Source: Candidatus Chlorohelix allophototropha (GTDB taxonomy: Bacteria; Chloroflexota; Chloroflexia; Chloroheliales; Chloroheliaceae). Taken from it: DNA of 64,000 nt. The notes beneath the pieces were generated by a model. That model was not told the DNA's origin. It worked only from the letters and a program-made list of their open reading frames with translations, and made no database searches. The DNA is taken from NCBI RefSeq assembly GCF_030389965.1, contig NZ_CP128400.1:682001-746000 (forward strand), in the 5' to 3' direction. Both the position numbers and the translations under genes were made by a program. This document shows positions 43,481-51,981 of this stretch, one piece after another; positions within the stretch are counted from its first letter, which is position 1, and every line of letters starts with the position of its first letter.

Positions 43481-45787
43481 TTACTTTAGTTTCCTTGAAT
43501 GCAAAGTGAAATAAAAGATACTGCCTTCACCGTATTCTGACTCTGCCCAAATTTCGCCACCATGTCGCTCAATAATTTTCTTAGTAATTGTAAGCCCCGC
43601 ACCCGTCCCACCGCCAAACTGATCTCTAGCATGTAGTCGCTTGAAAATTTGGAAGATAGATTCCAAGTGTTTTGAACGGATGCCAATGCCGTTATCTTTT
43701 ACATAGAATATATAAGTATTCTCGAAACCAGCCAGTTTTTGGTTTGAAGTAGTAGGCTCACCCGGCGCAAAATAACCGATTTCAATCCATTTTTTCGGCT
43801 TATTGTTATATTTGATAGCGTTACTTATTAAATTATTATATACTTCGCCTAATCTTACTTTATCGCATTTGATCATGGGCAAAGGACGGGGCAAACGCAC
43901 TTCGACCTTATCCTGTTCCAATCGCGCACTTAGTATATCCAAAGCTTGCTGTACTGCTTCATCCAGATTTATAACACTTACCGAGAAATCGATCCTTCCC
44001 ACTCTTGAAAAATACAACAAAGAATCTAGAAGCCCTTCCATGCGCTGGGTAAGACGTGCTAGTGTCTTAAGTTTATCCTTACCGTCCTGATCAATTTGGT
44101 CGGCATAGTCTGCCAGCAGAATATTGGAATAATTATGCATGCCCCGCAAAGGTTCTTTTAAGTCATGCGAGGCAATATAGGAAAAAGCATCTAGCTCGAT
44201 ATTACTTTGCTCAAGATCGCGATTGAGTCGCGCCAGTTCATTAGCTTGTCGTAGTAAAATAATATCGACAATAGCATCTTTTAGTTCGCGCGCTGCATTT
44301 ATTTCGTAGGCAATCCAGGGATGAGAAGTCAGTTGAACAGTTTCTTTCCACAACTCGAAAGATTTGCGCGGCAACAAACGCTCGCCATCGTCAGATACTT
44401 CCATTGGTTTGTTGGGATTGCCACCCCAATTCACTGTTTGAATAACCTCCGGGCGAAACCACAAAATAAAATGTTTCTGTGAACGAACAATAGCAACTGA
44501 TAATAAGCCACTTGCAACTTCTTTAAATTCCAGCGCCATCGGATATTCTTTAGACAGACAATTAGAAGAAAAAATATCATCGGTAACACTCTCAGAAAGC
44601 CAATTAATTAAATTGGCAATTTGAGTATTATGAGGAGTTTCTCCCAATTTAGAAATAGCGCCATCAACGCAAACTGCTATTCCCCCTGCTTTAATAAGAT
44701 TGGCTAAGTTTGGATTATAGTTAAGCAACCCTTCAATATAATTCTCTTGCATTGATATGTGCTCTATAAGCCGGGCGTGTACCGCTTTAATTTGAAGCCT
44801 GTATTCAAAATCCTCATTTTCCTCTCTGGTAGAGAGTTGGAGTGAGATGATTTGCCCCATTAATTCACAGGCGGTACGCAGTTCGTAAGGTACAAATTTT
44901 GGAGACTCATGATGGCAGGCAATTAAGCCCCATAAGCGGTTATTTTGAATTAAAGAAATGGACATCGAGGCTTTTACGCCCATATTCTTCAAATACTCAA
45001 TGTGAATCGGCGAGACGCTGCGTAATACCGAATAACTCATATCAAGCGGCTTAGCCGTTACCGGGTTCAAGGTTGGAGTTAAGGGCGCTGGCGTATATTC
45101 AACGTCACATATAAGGCGCAGCCAACTCAACATATAAAGCGCTCTGGCTTGTTTAGGAATATCTGAGGCAGGATAGTGCAATCCCAGAAAAGAGCTTATA
45201 CCCTCACCGATAGATTCTGACAAAACTTCTCCGCGCCCTTCCTCATCAAATTTATACACTACTACGCGGTCAAATCCGGTTAGGTTTTGTACATGCTCGG
45301 TTACTACCTGACAAAATTCGCGCACATTCATGGCACTGGACAAATTGGAAAACATAGATTTGATGCGACTATATACGTCGGGGGAATTACCCGCTTTCAC
45401 AAACTTAGAAGGTTCCAGTTCTAATACCATTACGCCATGAATTCGATGAACCAAACTATCGAAAACTCGTCCCTGCACCTTAAGCGTAAAGATATAAAGG
45501 GGATTATTTTCGAAGTTCTCCCGTTTCAAACTAGCTTTTAGATAGTCAAGTTGAGTTTTTTTGAGAATAGTGCCAATAGGCTTATTCAGCAATTCTTCAG
45601 GATGAAGACCAAGATGTTGGTAACTATTACTACTGATCTGAATAATAGTTAATTCAGGCTCTTTAATTACCAGTAAAACCCCATGGGGTTGAATATTCCC
45701 CGGTATATGTATCGGTTCGCGATCACAGTTGGTTAAATCAACATTATCGCTGGTTATTAGAGATTCTAGACTAGATTCATTATCCAT
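43481..45787 (-). CDS. bphP: Bacteriophytochrome histidine kinase
   Basis: The 768-aa protein has PAS-GAF-PHY photosensory and histidine-kinase modules. Cys21 in the N-terminal LTNCDREPIHIPGNIQPHG is the biliverdin attachment site. The GAF Cys of plant and Cph1 phytochromes is absent, since LRSVSPIHIEYLKNMG has no Cys. YPASDIPKQAR gives the DIP motif, and LLPRKSFELW is the PHY PRxSF tongue. The kinase His is about residue 541 (SHDLKEPLR), followed by DNGIGI and GGTGAGL. It senses red/far-red light and passes phosphate to the adjacent Rcp1-like protein. A GTG 6 bp upstream is an alternative start. Confidence 0.95.
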   Translation of the reverse strand: MDNESSLESLITSDNVDLTNCDREPIHIPGNIQPHGVLLVIKEPELTIIQISSNSYQHLGLHPEELLNKPIGTILKKTQLDYLKASLKRENFENNPLYIFTLKVQGRVFDSLVHRIHGVMVLELEPSKFVKAGNSPDVYSRIKSMFSNLSSAMNVREFCQVVTEHVQNLTGFDRVVVYKFDEEGRGEVLSESIGEGISSFLGLHYPASDIPKQARALYMLSWLRLICDVEYTPAPLTPTLNPVTAKPLDMSYSVLRSVSPIHIEYLKNMGVKASMSISLIQNNRLWGLIACHHESPKFVPYELRTACELMGQIISLQLSTREENEDFEYRLQIKAVHARLIEHISMQENYIEGLLNYNPNLANLIKAGGIAVCVDGAISKLGETPHNTQIANLINWLSESVTDDIFSSNCLSKEYPMALEFKEVASGLLSVAIVRSQKHFILWFRPEVIQTVNWGGNPNKPMEVSDDGERLLPRKSFELWKETVQLTSHPWIAYEINAARELKDAIVDIILLRQANELARLNRDLEQSNIELDAFSYIASHDLKEPLRGMHNYSNILLADYADQIDQDGKDKLKTLARLTQRMEGLLDSLLYFSRVGRIDFSVSVINLDEAVQQALDILSARLEQDKVEVRLPRPLPMIKCDKVRLGEVYNNLISNAIKYNNKPKKWIEIGYFAPGEPTTSNQKLAGFENTYIFYVKDNGIGIRSKHLESIFQIFKRLHARDQFGGGTGAGLTITKKIIERHGGEIWAESEYGEGSIFYFTLHSRKLK

Positions 45788-45835
45788 AATCACGTATATT
45801 TTCTATGCAAATACCCAATTAATTTAAGATGGTTC

Positions 45836-45866
45836 TACAATAGTGAGTTTTAAATCTCCTATTGTA
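45836..45866. other. Perfect hairpin between the fusion gene and the phytochrome gene
   Basis: Arms TACAATAG and CTATTGTA (8 bp perfect), with inner GAG/CTC, make a 31-nt stem-loop in the 112-bp gap. Neither strand has a following T-run. It may be an mRNA processing or stability site, an operator, or a scar from the transposase's origin. Confidence 0.5.
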
Positions 45867-45905
45867 AAATTCAAATATATTACTTTCGCTCAAGGTGAAG
45901 CTCGT

Positions 45906-47474
45906 TTAGCTGTTAGCGGATATATGGTAGACGTAAGCAGCCATCGCCAGAGTAATATGTCGATACCAGCCATGCCAATATCTTACCTCATATTGATCCA
46001 ACCCTACTTCGTTTTTAGCCATCTTCCAGATTTTCTCATTAAGCCGATACTGTCCCTCAACTTGAACCATATCAGGTAGAGAAGTAGAGGATGGACCAAA
46101 TACCAAATAATAGCGGTATTCATTTTGAGTTCCAGCTTTGCGCCGAATTAACAGCCAAGTGCACCAGCCATTAGTCTTTTGTAGTCCGTCAACTCTTATA
46201 AGGTTCCAATCGTAATAATCATAGCCAAAGAGCTTTTGCTTGGAGTTAACCTGTGTCCAAGTTGAAGAATCTAGCGCAGAAAGGTAATTATCTATATCTT
46301 TTGCAGCAATTTTGGACAGAATACCCTGCCACTCTATCATTTCAGGATTTATTTCGAAGAGGAATGGTATAGATTTTTCTTCCAGCCATTGGCGCAAAGT
46401 TCGATCATTGCCGTAAATTATATTACCGGCAACCCACCGAAAGGGTACACCAGCCGCTACAGTACTTTCAAGCATATGGCGCGCGAATTCAGGTCTGCTA
46501 CGATGTTTCATATTTTCAGGAATCATAGCAAAACTGCGATTCTGGGTATCATTAATCCATTCTTGGGGTAGATAAAGTTCGCGATCGAGAATAACATTTC
46601 CTAAAGGACTGTTATAAGTCAGAAAAATCCCTTTCTGACAATTCTCAATGGTACCTGTTTGATAGCTTATCTGACGAGCTACACCCGCCGATTTACTACC
46701 TTTCTTGGGAAAGCTGACTTCATCTATGACCAAAACCGAATTGGGATGTCCCAACCGCTCAACCATATATTCACGTAATTGATTCCTCACTAAGTCGGCA
46801 TCCCATTGCGCATGGCTCAGTAAACGTTGCATCTTGGCAGGGTTACTATCGCCTGCCTGTGCGGCAAGTTGCCAGCAATTCTTACGCTTGGCATCGCTTA
46901 GCAATGCCTTAATATAAGCAAGCACCTGCGCGCGTGTTTCGGAACGAAGAAAATATTTGGATATTCTGGAATGTAACTCGATTAACATAGGGTCTGTAAA
47001 GACTGGCTGTTGTTCGACCCGATAATTCTTATACCCTTCAAACACCCGCTCCATTGCCCCAAACCAATAATCCAGCACAACCTTGAGGGATTTAACAAAG
47101 CCTTCCAGATTAACCGGTTTGTGCAAATAGCTATTCGCGCCTTCTATATAACAGCGATCAATATCCTGCGGGTTTGAAGAAGAAGTCAGCACTACTACCG
47201 GCAACATCCTGAGTTTGGGGTCTTGCTTAATTTGCTGTAACACTTCCCTGCCATCAGTACCGGGAAGATTCAGGTCGAGAAGGATTAGGCTAGGGTCTAC
47301 TTCTTCTGAATACTTGCCACGTCTGTGCAAATAATCCAACGCTTCATCACCATCTTCACAACGACGAACAGTTTGAGGCGCGGCTAGCTTTTTAAAAGCC
47401 CATAAAATAGCCTCATAATCTTCATCACTATCTTCTACTACTAAAATACTTTGGGAGGGAGAATATCTTTCCAT
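45906..47474 (-). CDS. Receiver domain fused to an IS701-type transposase (likely catalytically dead)
   Basis: One uninterrupted 522-aa frame. Residues 1-140 are an intact receiver: Glu14/Asp15, phospho-acceptor Asp67, Thr97, Lys119. Residues about 165-522 are a full IS701-family transposase, from LHSRISKYFLRSETRAQVLA through NCWQLAAQAGDSNPAKMQRL and WDADLVRNQLREY to EVGLDQYEVRYWHGWYRHIT. The first catalytic Asp is kept (VLVIDEV, Asp251) and a Glu lies at 480 with Lys487. The second Asp, in the usual GDxxYG, is Asn351 (AGNIIYG). No IS ends flank the gene. Its receiver closely resembles the Rcp1-like neighbour. I infer a phosphorylation-controlled DNA-binding regulator made from a tamed transposase. 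It leads the phytochrome block. Confidence 0.85.
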   Translation of the reverse strand: MERYSPSQSILVVEDSDEDYEAILWAFKKLAAPQTVRRCEDGDEALDYLHRRGKYSEEVDPSLILLDLNLPGTDGREVLQQIKQDPKLRMLPVVVLTSSSNPQDIDRCYIEGANSYLHKPVNLEGFVKSLKVVLDYWFGAMERVFEGYKNYRVEQQPVFTDPMLIELHSRISKYFLRSETRAQVLAYIKALLSDAKRKNCWQLAAQAGDSNPAKMQRLLSHAQWDADLVRNQLREYMVERLGHPNSVLVIDEVSFPKKGSKSAGVARQISYQTGTIENCQKGIFLTYNSPLGNVILDRELYLPQEWINDTQNRSFAMIPENMKHRSRPEFARHMLESTVAAGVPFRWVAGNIIYGNDRTLRQWLEEKSIPFLFEINPEMIEWQGILSKIAAKDIDNYLSALDSSTWTQVNSKQKLFGYDYYDWNLIRVDGLQKTNGWCTWLLIRRKAGTQNEYRYYLVFGPSSTSLPDMVQVEGQYRLNEKIWKMAKNEVGLDQYEVRYWHGWYRHITLAMAAYVYHISANS

Positions 47475-47988
47475 ACTTAACCCACACTCAACTTCTTCTA
47501 ACTCAAAAATACGATTATTAAAACGATTTTATGGGAGAGTATTACACATGGTAACCTCATTATTACATTATCAGTCCTTTTACTAGGATATTACCTTTGT
47601 CCAAGTGTATTTGCAAGCGAATTTCAATATGCAAACAAGGTTTTCATATTTAAATACACCTACAACTACACTTAACACTAGAACTATACCTGCATTTTAA
47701 CTCAACTTCTAAGCTAATCAAAGTTTATTATACCACTTAGTGGTATTTAATTATCTATATATATATTTCAAGCTTCTTCCACTCAAAATTGGACAATATG
47801 TTATAATATGTGAATAATGGTGTTACACCTTAGGCGACATTCATTTTAAGTGAGTTTATAAGTATATAAGGGTCTAGGAATTGCTCATATTTATCCTCGA
47901 AAGATTATTCCAAAGTACGAATACCCGGATGATATTCGTAGTACCAAAATAAATCTTCTTAAAGTATTAGATAGGATTTAAAGTAAAG
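47475..47988. promoter_or_regulatory. Divergent control region with a perfect 17-bp palindrome
   Basis: This 514-bp AT-rich spacer separates the signalling block (minus) and the chlorophyll synthase gene (plus). ATACCACT-T-AGTGGTAT at 47730-47746 is a perfect 8+1+8 repeat, a typical dimeric operator. A TATATATATA tract follows at about 47755. No coding sequence was seen. Confidence 0.5.
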
Positions 47989-48954
47989 ATGAGACAATCA
48001 GAATCTCTCTCCAAAAATAGCCGGGCACAAACTATTTTACCTAAGAATGTCCGCTCTACTCTTCGTGGACATATTGACCTTCTCGACCCTGTTACTTGGG
48101 TTTCCGGTCCGCAAGGATTTATCAGTGGTGCGCTTGCCAGTGGCGCTATGCTCTGGGACTGGCAAACTTTCTGGTTGGCATTTGTCGGTTTGGTGTTGGT
48201 AGGTCCTTTAACTATCGGTTTCAGCCAATCCATCAACGATTTCTTTGACCGCGATGTTGATGCGATAAACGAACCAACTAGACCAATACCGGCGGGTTTG
48301 GTTACCTTAAGAGGAGCCATTCTTAACTTCAGCTTAGTAGGGGCACTTGCAATTTTGCTCTCGGTAGGATTGGCTCTTACCAGTAAAAGTGGTCCGATAT
48401 TAGTTATCATGACAGTTTTGGGGTTGCTGCTGGGCGTTTTATATAGTATGCCACCCGTAGAATTTAAGCGTAATGGTTTGATTGGTCCCCTTTCTGTCGG
48501 GTTTGGCTATACCCTGTTGACTTGGTTATCAGGCTTACTCATTTTTGGACCTTTCAAAACGGAAGTGCTGATTACGGCACTTGTAAACGTTTCTATTTCT
48601 GCTGGGCTATTGATATTGAACGATATTAAAAGTATTGAGGGCGATCGAAAGCTGGGCTTACATACACTACCCGTAAATTACGGTGTGCATAATGCTCTGA
48701 AAATCTCCTATGCTTTTATAGATAGCGTACAAATCTTCTTTGCCATTTATTTGATTACAACTGGTCATTTCTGGATTGGTCTTATACAGGTGGTTGCTTT
48801 GCTGGTACAACTCAAAGCGCAACGCGACCTTTATACTACCCCCACCCATAGCCAATACAAGAAATATCTTCTAACCGGGAACGGCTTAATCACCGTTATA
48901 TCTCTTCTAGCAGCGCTTAGTTTTGGCGGATACACTCCGTTTAATTCACTGTAA
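47989..48954 (+). CDS. bchG: (Bacterio)chlorophyll synthase-family UbiA prenyltransferase
   Basis: The 321-aa protein has about eight membrane helices. The first Asp-rich motif lies in FSQSINDFFDRDVDAINEP followed by RPIPAG. The second lies in LNDIKSIEGDRKLGLHTLP. Both match ChlG/BchG/BchK rather than UbiA or MenA, and LDPVTWVSGPQGFISGA is also typical of the group. It attaches a geranylgeranyl, phytyl or farnesyl tail to (bacterio)chlorophyllide in the membrane. Whether it makes Bchl a (BchG) or a chlorosome pigment (BchK) cannot be told by eye. It stands head-to-head with the phytochrome signalling block. Confidence 0.9.
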   Translation: MRQSESLSKNSRAQTILPKNVRSTLRGHIDLLDPVTWVSGPQGFISGALASGAMLWDWQTFWLAFVGLVLVGPLTIGFSQSINDFFDRDVDAINEPTRPIPAGLVTLRGAILNFSLVGALAILLSVGLALTSKSGPILVIMTVLGLLLGVLYSMPPVEFKRNGLIGPLSVGFGYTLLTWLSGLLIFGPFKTEVLITALVNVSISAGLLILNDIKSIEGDRKLGLHTLPVNYGVHNALKISYAFIDSVQIFFAIYLITTGHFWIGLIQVVALLVQLKAQRDLYTTPTHSQYKKYLLTGNGLITVISLLAALSFGGYTPFNSL

Positions 48955-49382
48955 TCTCTAATTAGAAACCAAAAATTTGCGCGAAGGTAGCTTGTACAAT
49001 AGCTACCTTTTTTGCAATCTGCAAGTGTGTTTGTAGTGCTCAATATTAAATATAATTAAGATCAAAAAAACTACTAATCGACCTTTATATCGTAAAACAC
49101 ATTCTATTTCTACAATGCTACTTATATAAAGTATCGCACCTATCCCAAGTTGAAATCCATACATGTTTAATAGCTATAACTACATATGTTATATTTAAGA
49201 TTGATTTTATTAATTATTTTGTATTATTGTTTACTTTATTGAAGCGCAATGGTATACTAATTATAAGTAGGATATCTTATCTATACTACATTTAGTTTAA
49301 TAAATGGCGTTGTAGATATTTTTACTAACTACGTAATCCTGATGTTAGATCGAGTTCCATTAAGTAAGATGGGGGTGAAGTT
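48955..49382. other. AT-rich spacer with possible promoter
   Basis: No gene was seen in 428 bp. TTTACT (49230-49235) and TATACT (49253-49258) are 17 bp apart and could drive the small gene at 49383. Confidence 0.4.
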
Positions 49383-49613
49383 ATGGAGATTATTATCCAA
49401 CTTGGCACAGATTTACCTTCAATAGACGCAAATACCGCAGGGCAATTGGTGCATGCGCTGTCGCAGTTTGGCTACGTTCCAACTATAAATGTAATAGTAA
49501 CTGCAAAGGAAGGTCATGATTTTGAAATGCTCCAGACTATTCTGACTAGCAACAAAATTGACTGGAAGGTAGTTCCCCAAAAATTAAAGGTTCCAGAATT
49601 GGTTTTGGCATAA
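49383..49613 (+). CDS. 76-aa protein, unknown
   Basis: A GGGGGTGAAG ribosome site precedes the ATG. The protein looks like a small alpha/beta fold: EIIIQLGTDLPSIDANTAGQ, then VPTINVIVTAKEG, and a hydrophobic C-terminus. There is no Cys, signal or membrane helix. I do not recognise the family. It lies between the chlorophyll synthase and a START-like gene in the same direction, so a link with pigment handling is possible but unsupported. Confidence 0.6.
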   Translation: MEIIIQLGTDLPSIDANTAGQLVHALSQFGYVPTINVIVTAKEGHDFEMLQTILTSNKIDWKVVPQKLKVPELVLA

Positions 49614-49693
49614 TAACCAATAAGTTTAGGTATTCGGTTCTTACAATATAACAAATCTCACTTTTAATCCATGTTAGGAAGGATAAACAGGCT

Positions 49694-50263
49694 ATGTTTT
49701 CTCCCGATGGAAACAAATTTCTGGTAAGAAGCGAGGTTAGACATTCTTACGCCATAAACGCGAAAACTGACTATGTTTTTGAATATCTCAGTGATATAAA
49801 AATGTTATTGGTCAATATTCCACATATTAGCCGTGTGCAAGTGCGTAAGAATAGCGGACAAGCACGCCTGTTTTGTAGCATGCCGGTATTAGCTTTCAAA
49901 ATGAATGTAGTGGTGGATGTTGAAAGTAGAATTGACTCCGCCACTCGTACAATTTCATTTTTCAAGCCCACTAAATTAATTGACACTTTGCCGCATGGTT
50001 ATATTGTAGGAACTTTCGGAGCTAACCTTGATATAACGCCTAAAGAGAACGGCGATACCAGTATCTCCAGCCAGCTAATTCTTGGATTTGACTCCAGCCA
50101 GATTGATATGTTCAAACTGCTACCACCTATCATTCTTGAGTCAGCCGGACAAAGAATGCTACAAGAATTTGTTGATCAAACCAGCAAGAATTATGTCCGC
50201 AAACTGGTAAATGATTTTCCAGTTTGGTTGCGGCAAAGGCAACAGTTAGGGAACCAAAAATAA
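49694..50263 (+). CDS. START/SRPBCC-like protein (DUF1997-like)
   Basis: The 189-aa protein shows the helix-grip pattern: an N-terminal beta strand, SYAINAKTDYVFEYLSDIKM, a run of alternating beta strands, and a long C-terminal helix (MLQEFVDQTSKNYVRKLVND). SRPBCC proteins enclose hydrophobic ligands such as lipids, polyketides or tetrapyrroles. AGGAAGGA precedes the ATG. It follows the unknown 76-aa gene by 80 bp. A ligand connected with chlorophyll is an inference from position only. Confidence 0.65.
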   Translation: MFSPDGNKFLVRSEVRHSYAINAKTDYVFEYLSDIKMLLVNIPHISRVQVRKNSGQARLFCSMPVLAFKMNVVVDVESRIDSATRTISFFKPTKLIDTLPHGYIVGTFGANLDITPKENGDTSISSQLILGFDSSQIDMFKLLPPIILESAGQRMLQEFVDQTSKNYVRKLVNDFPVWLRQRQQLGNQK

Positions 50264-50308
50264 TTAAGTGCCTCAAGAGCAGTGGAGGGATTTGCAGCCC
50301 ATCATTAC

Positions 50309-50727
50309 TGGGAGTGTCTAAAAAGCAAGACACAACTTACTTTTGAAATTAAAGTTGGAAAAGTGAACAGTTCGTCAATTTCAATAGTGTGAGTGGCTTG
50401 AGTTTCACTGACTTGGGGCGGCAAGTTGGTGGCTTGGGCGTTAATCCAGTTAATAACACTTTGATGATGCACATTTAACAAGCGACCAATCACCCGAAAA
50501 GAAGTGCCTTCTAGGTAAAGTTTTAGGGCTTGCTTTTGCAAAGCTGGCTCCAAGCCACGTGGACTGGGGTTGGCTGTAAAATATTTACGGCAGTTGTGGC
50601 AGCGAAAGCGTTGTGAGCCACTAGGATTGAAACCAGCTTTAACAACTCTATCATTGTGCTAGCAATGCGGACAATTCGGTTTGTTCATTCTCTTACTTTA
50701 CCACATCTTGCTTCTTAGACACTCCCA
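50309..50727 (-). mobile_element. IS1-like miniature element (419 bp) with a dead transposase fragment
   Basis: Terminal repeats TGGGAGTGTCTAA.AAGCAAGA face each other at 50309 and 50727. On the minus strand inside, an IS1/InsA-like N-terminus is readable. It has NCPHC with a TAG instead of the next residue, then RFRCHNCRKYF, an HTH (EGTSFRVIGRLLNVHHQSVINW) and truncation just after EIDELF. The DDE domain is absent, so it could move only with a helper transposase. Confidence 0.8.
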
Positions 50728-50833
50728 TTTTTTACTCCCTATTTACAATTAGATGGGTTGGATTTAACATGTTTTTGTTATGCTTCAAAGAAAAGATTGA
50801 CTAAAACAGTATTTAACAGGAGTAAAATTAAAA

Positions 50834-51106
50834 ATGGACGTTTCTATAACCGCATGGCTAGAAGATGGTTCTCACAAGTACATTATAAATCATGGGTTGG
50901 TTGGTAATATCGGCACCAGTTCAAAAGCGGAAGATATTCCTGAGGTCGTAAAAGACGCGCACAGAATGATGAGTAGCGGCGAATTAGAGCAAGCTATAAA
51001 TCACTTGCAAAATGCAGGCTTTCAGGTGGAACAGGTAAATTGGTGGAAGGACGGGGTATTGGGTAAGGAAGCCAGTTGGATGGAAAAACCCCCGTCCGGT
51101 TACTAA
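50834..51106 (+). CDS. 90-aa protein, unknown
   Basis: AGGAG lies about 10 bp before the ATG. A beta-strand start (MDVSITAWLEDG) is followed by an amphipathic helix (ELEQAINHLQNAG) and a Trp-rich tail (VNWWKDGVLGKEASWMEKPP). There is no signal or membrane segment and no recognised family. It comes after the miniature element in the direction of the chlorophyll synthase group. Confidence 0.6.
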   Translation: MDVSITAWLEDGSHKYIINHGLVGNIGTSSKAEDIPEVVKDAHRMMSSGELEQAINHLQNAGFQVEQVNWWKDGVLGKEASWMEKPPSGY

Positions 51107-51111
51107 AACTA

Positions 51112-51909
51112 TCAGGCAAATAGATCGCGTTTATTAAAGCGGGCACTAGCAAAACGCCACATTGCCTTGCGCTTGGTGAGCCATGCTATGCGTATCCCAT
51201 GTTTGTTATTCGCCAATACTTGCTCTACTAACCAAGGCGTAACCGTTTCTACTGTATCCGCGAGTATATTAAAAATACGCTTTACTCTTTCCATATCTTC
51301 AGGTTTGGTATCGCCCATCAGCAGGTCAGTTATAACCATACCGGGGCTGAGATAGCACACCTGAACTGGCGTATTAGCGGCTTCTTTAATCAAGCCTTTG
51401 GTTAGATAGGTAAGCGTCGCTTTGGTCGAACCATAAAGAATCAACCCTTCCCGCACTCCGCCCGTGCTACCCTCTCCCTCCATATTGTAGATTTGACCTG
51501 AGCCTTGCTTAATCATACCTTGCAAAGCAATCTTTGAACCGTACATCATTCCCAGCGCGTTGGTATGTACTACCTGCTCGATTCTATCAAAGCTGATTTC
51601 CCAGAAGGGTATGCGAGAAGCGCCAACCCCGGCATTATTTATCCAAATGTCCACCTTGCCAAAAGCTTTGATAGAAGCATCCCATATTGCCTGTACCTGC
51701 TCATAAGAGCGCACATCGCAAGTTTGCCCCTGCACTTTTTCTTTGCCGAATTGCGCCGTTAGTTTTTGCAACGCCTGATTTAGCGTTTCCTGATTACTAC
51801 CAGAAATCATCACCCGGTGTCCGCGCTTTAAAAATTCGTGCGCCATTCCTAAACCGATGCCCTTGGTGCTACCGGTTATAACCACACTTTTCAAAATCGC
51901 CCCTCCCAA
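51112..51909 (-). CDS. Short-chain dehydrogenase, NOL/NYC1-like
   Basis: The 265-aa Rossmann protein has VVITGSTKGIGLG for NAD(P) binding, NNAGVG and active-site YGSTK. In place of the usual catalytic NISS segment it reads YNMEGEGSTGG. NMxGxGS is a mark of chlorophyll b reductases (NYC1/NOL) and their bacterial relatives. The substrate is unknown; a tetrapyrrole or other lipophilic ketone is possible. It is convergent with the 90-aa gene, with 5 bp between stops. Confidence 0.8.
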   Translation of the reverse strand: MGGAILKSVVITGSTKGIGLGMAHEFLKRGHRVMISGSNQETLNQALQKLTAQFGKEKVQGQTCDVRSYEQVQAIWDASIKAFGKVDIWINNAGVGASRIPFWEISFDRIEQVVHTNALGMMYGSKIALQGMIKQGSGQIYNMEGEGSTGGVREGLILYGSTKATLTYLTKGLIKEAANTPVQVCYLSPGMVITDLLMGDTKPEDMERVKRIFNILADTVETVTPWLVEQVLANNKHGIRIAWLTKRKAMWRFASARFNKRDLFA

Positions 51910-51981
51910 TAGTTAAAAGCCATCCTAAAACTTTCGGTATAACGTTACTACTACCACAATCTGTAAAAAAGCTGCTCAACC

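Noticed and set aside
47989-48954. UbiA or MenA quinone prenyltransferase
   Set aside because: Both Asp motifs (DFFDRDVDAINEP and DIKSIEGDRKLGL) match chlorophyll synthases more closely than quinone enzymes.
48667-49043. Minus-strand frames overlapping the end of bchG
   Set aside because: They are antisense shadows of a well-supported membrane protein gene and have no ribosome sites or recognisable motifs.
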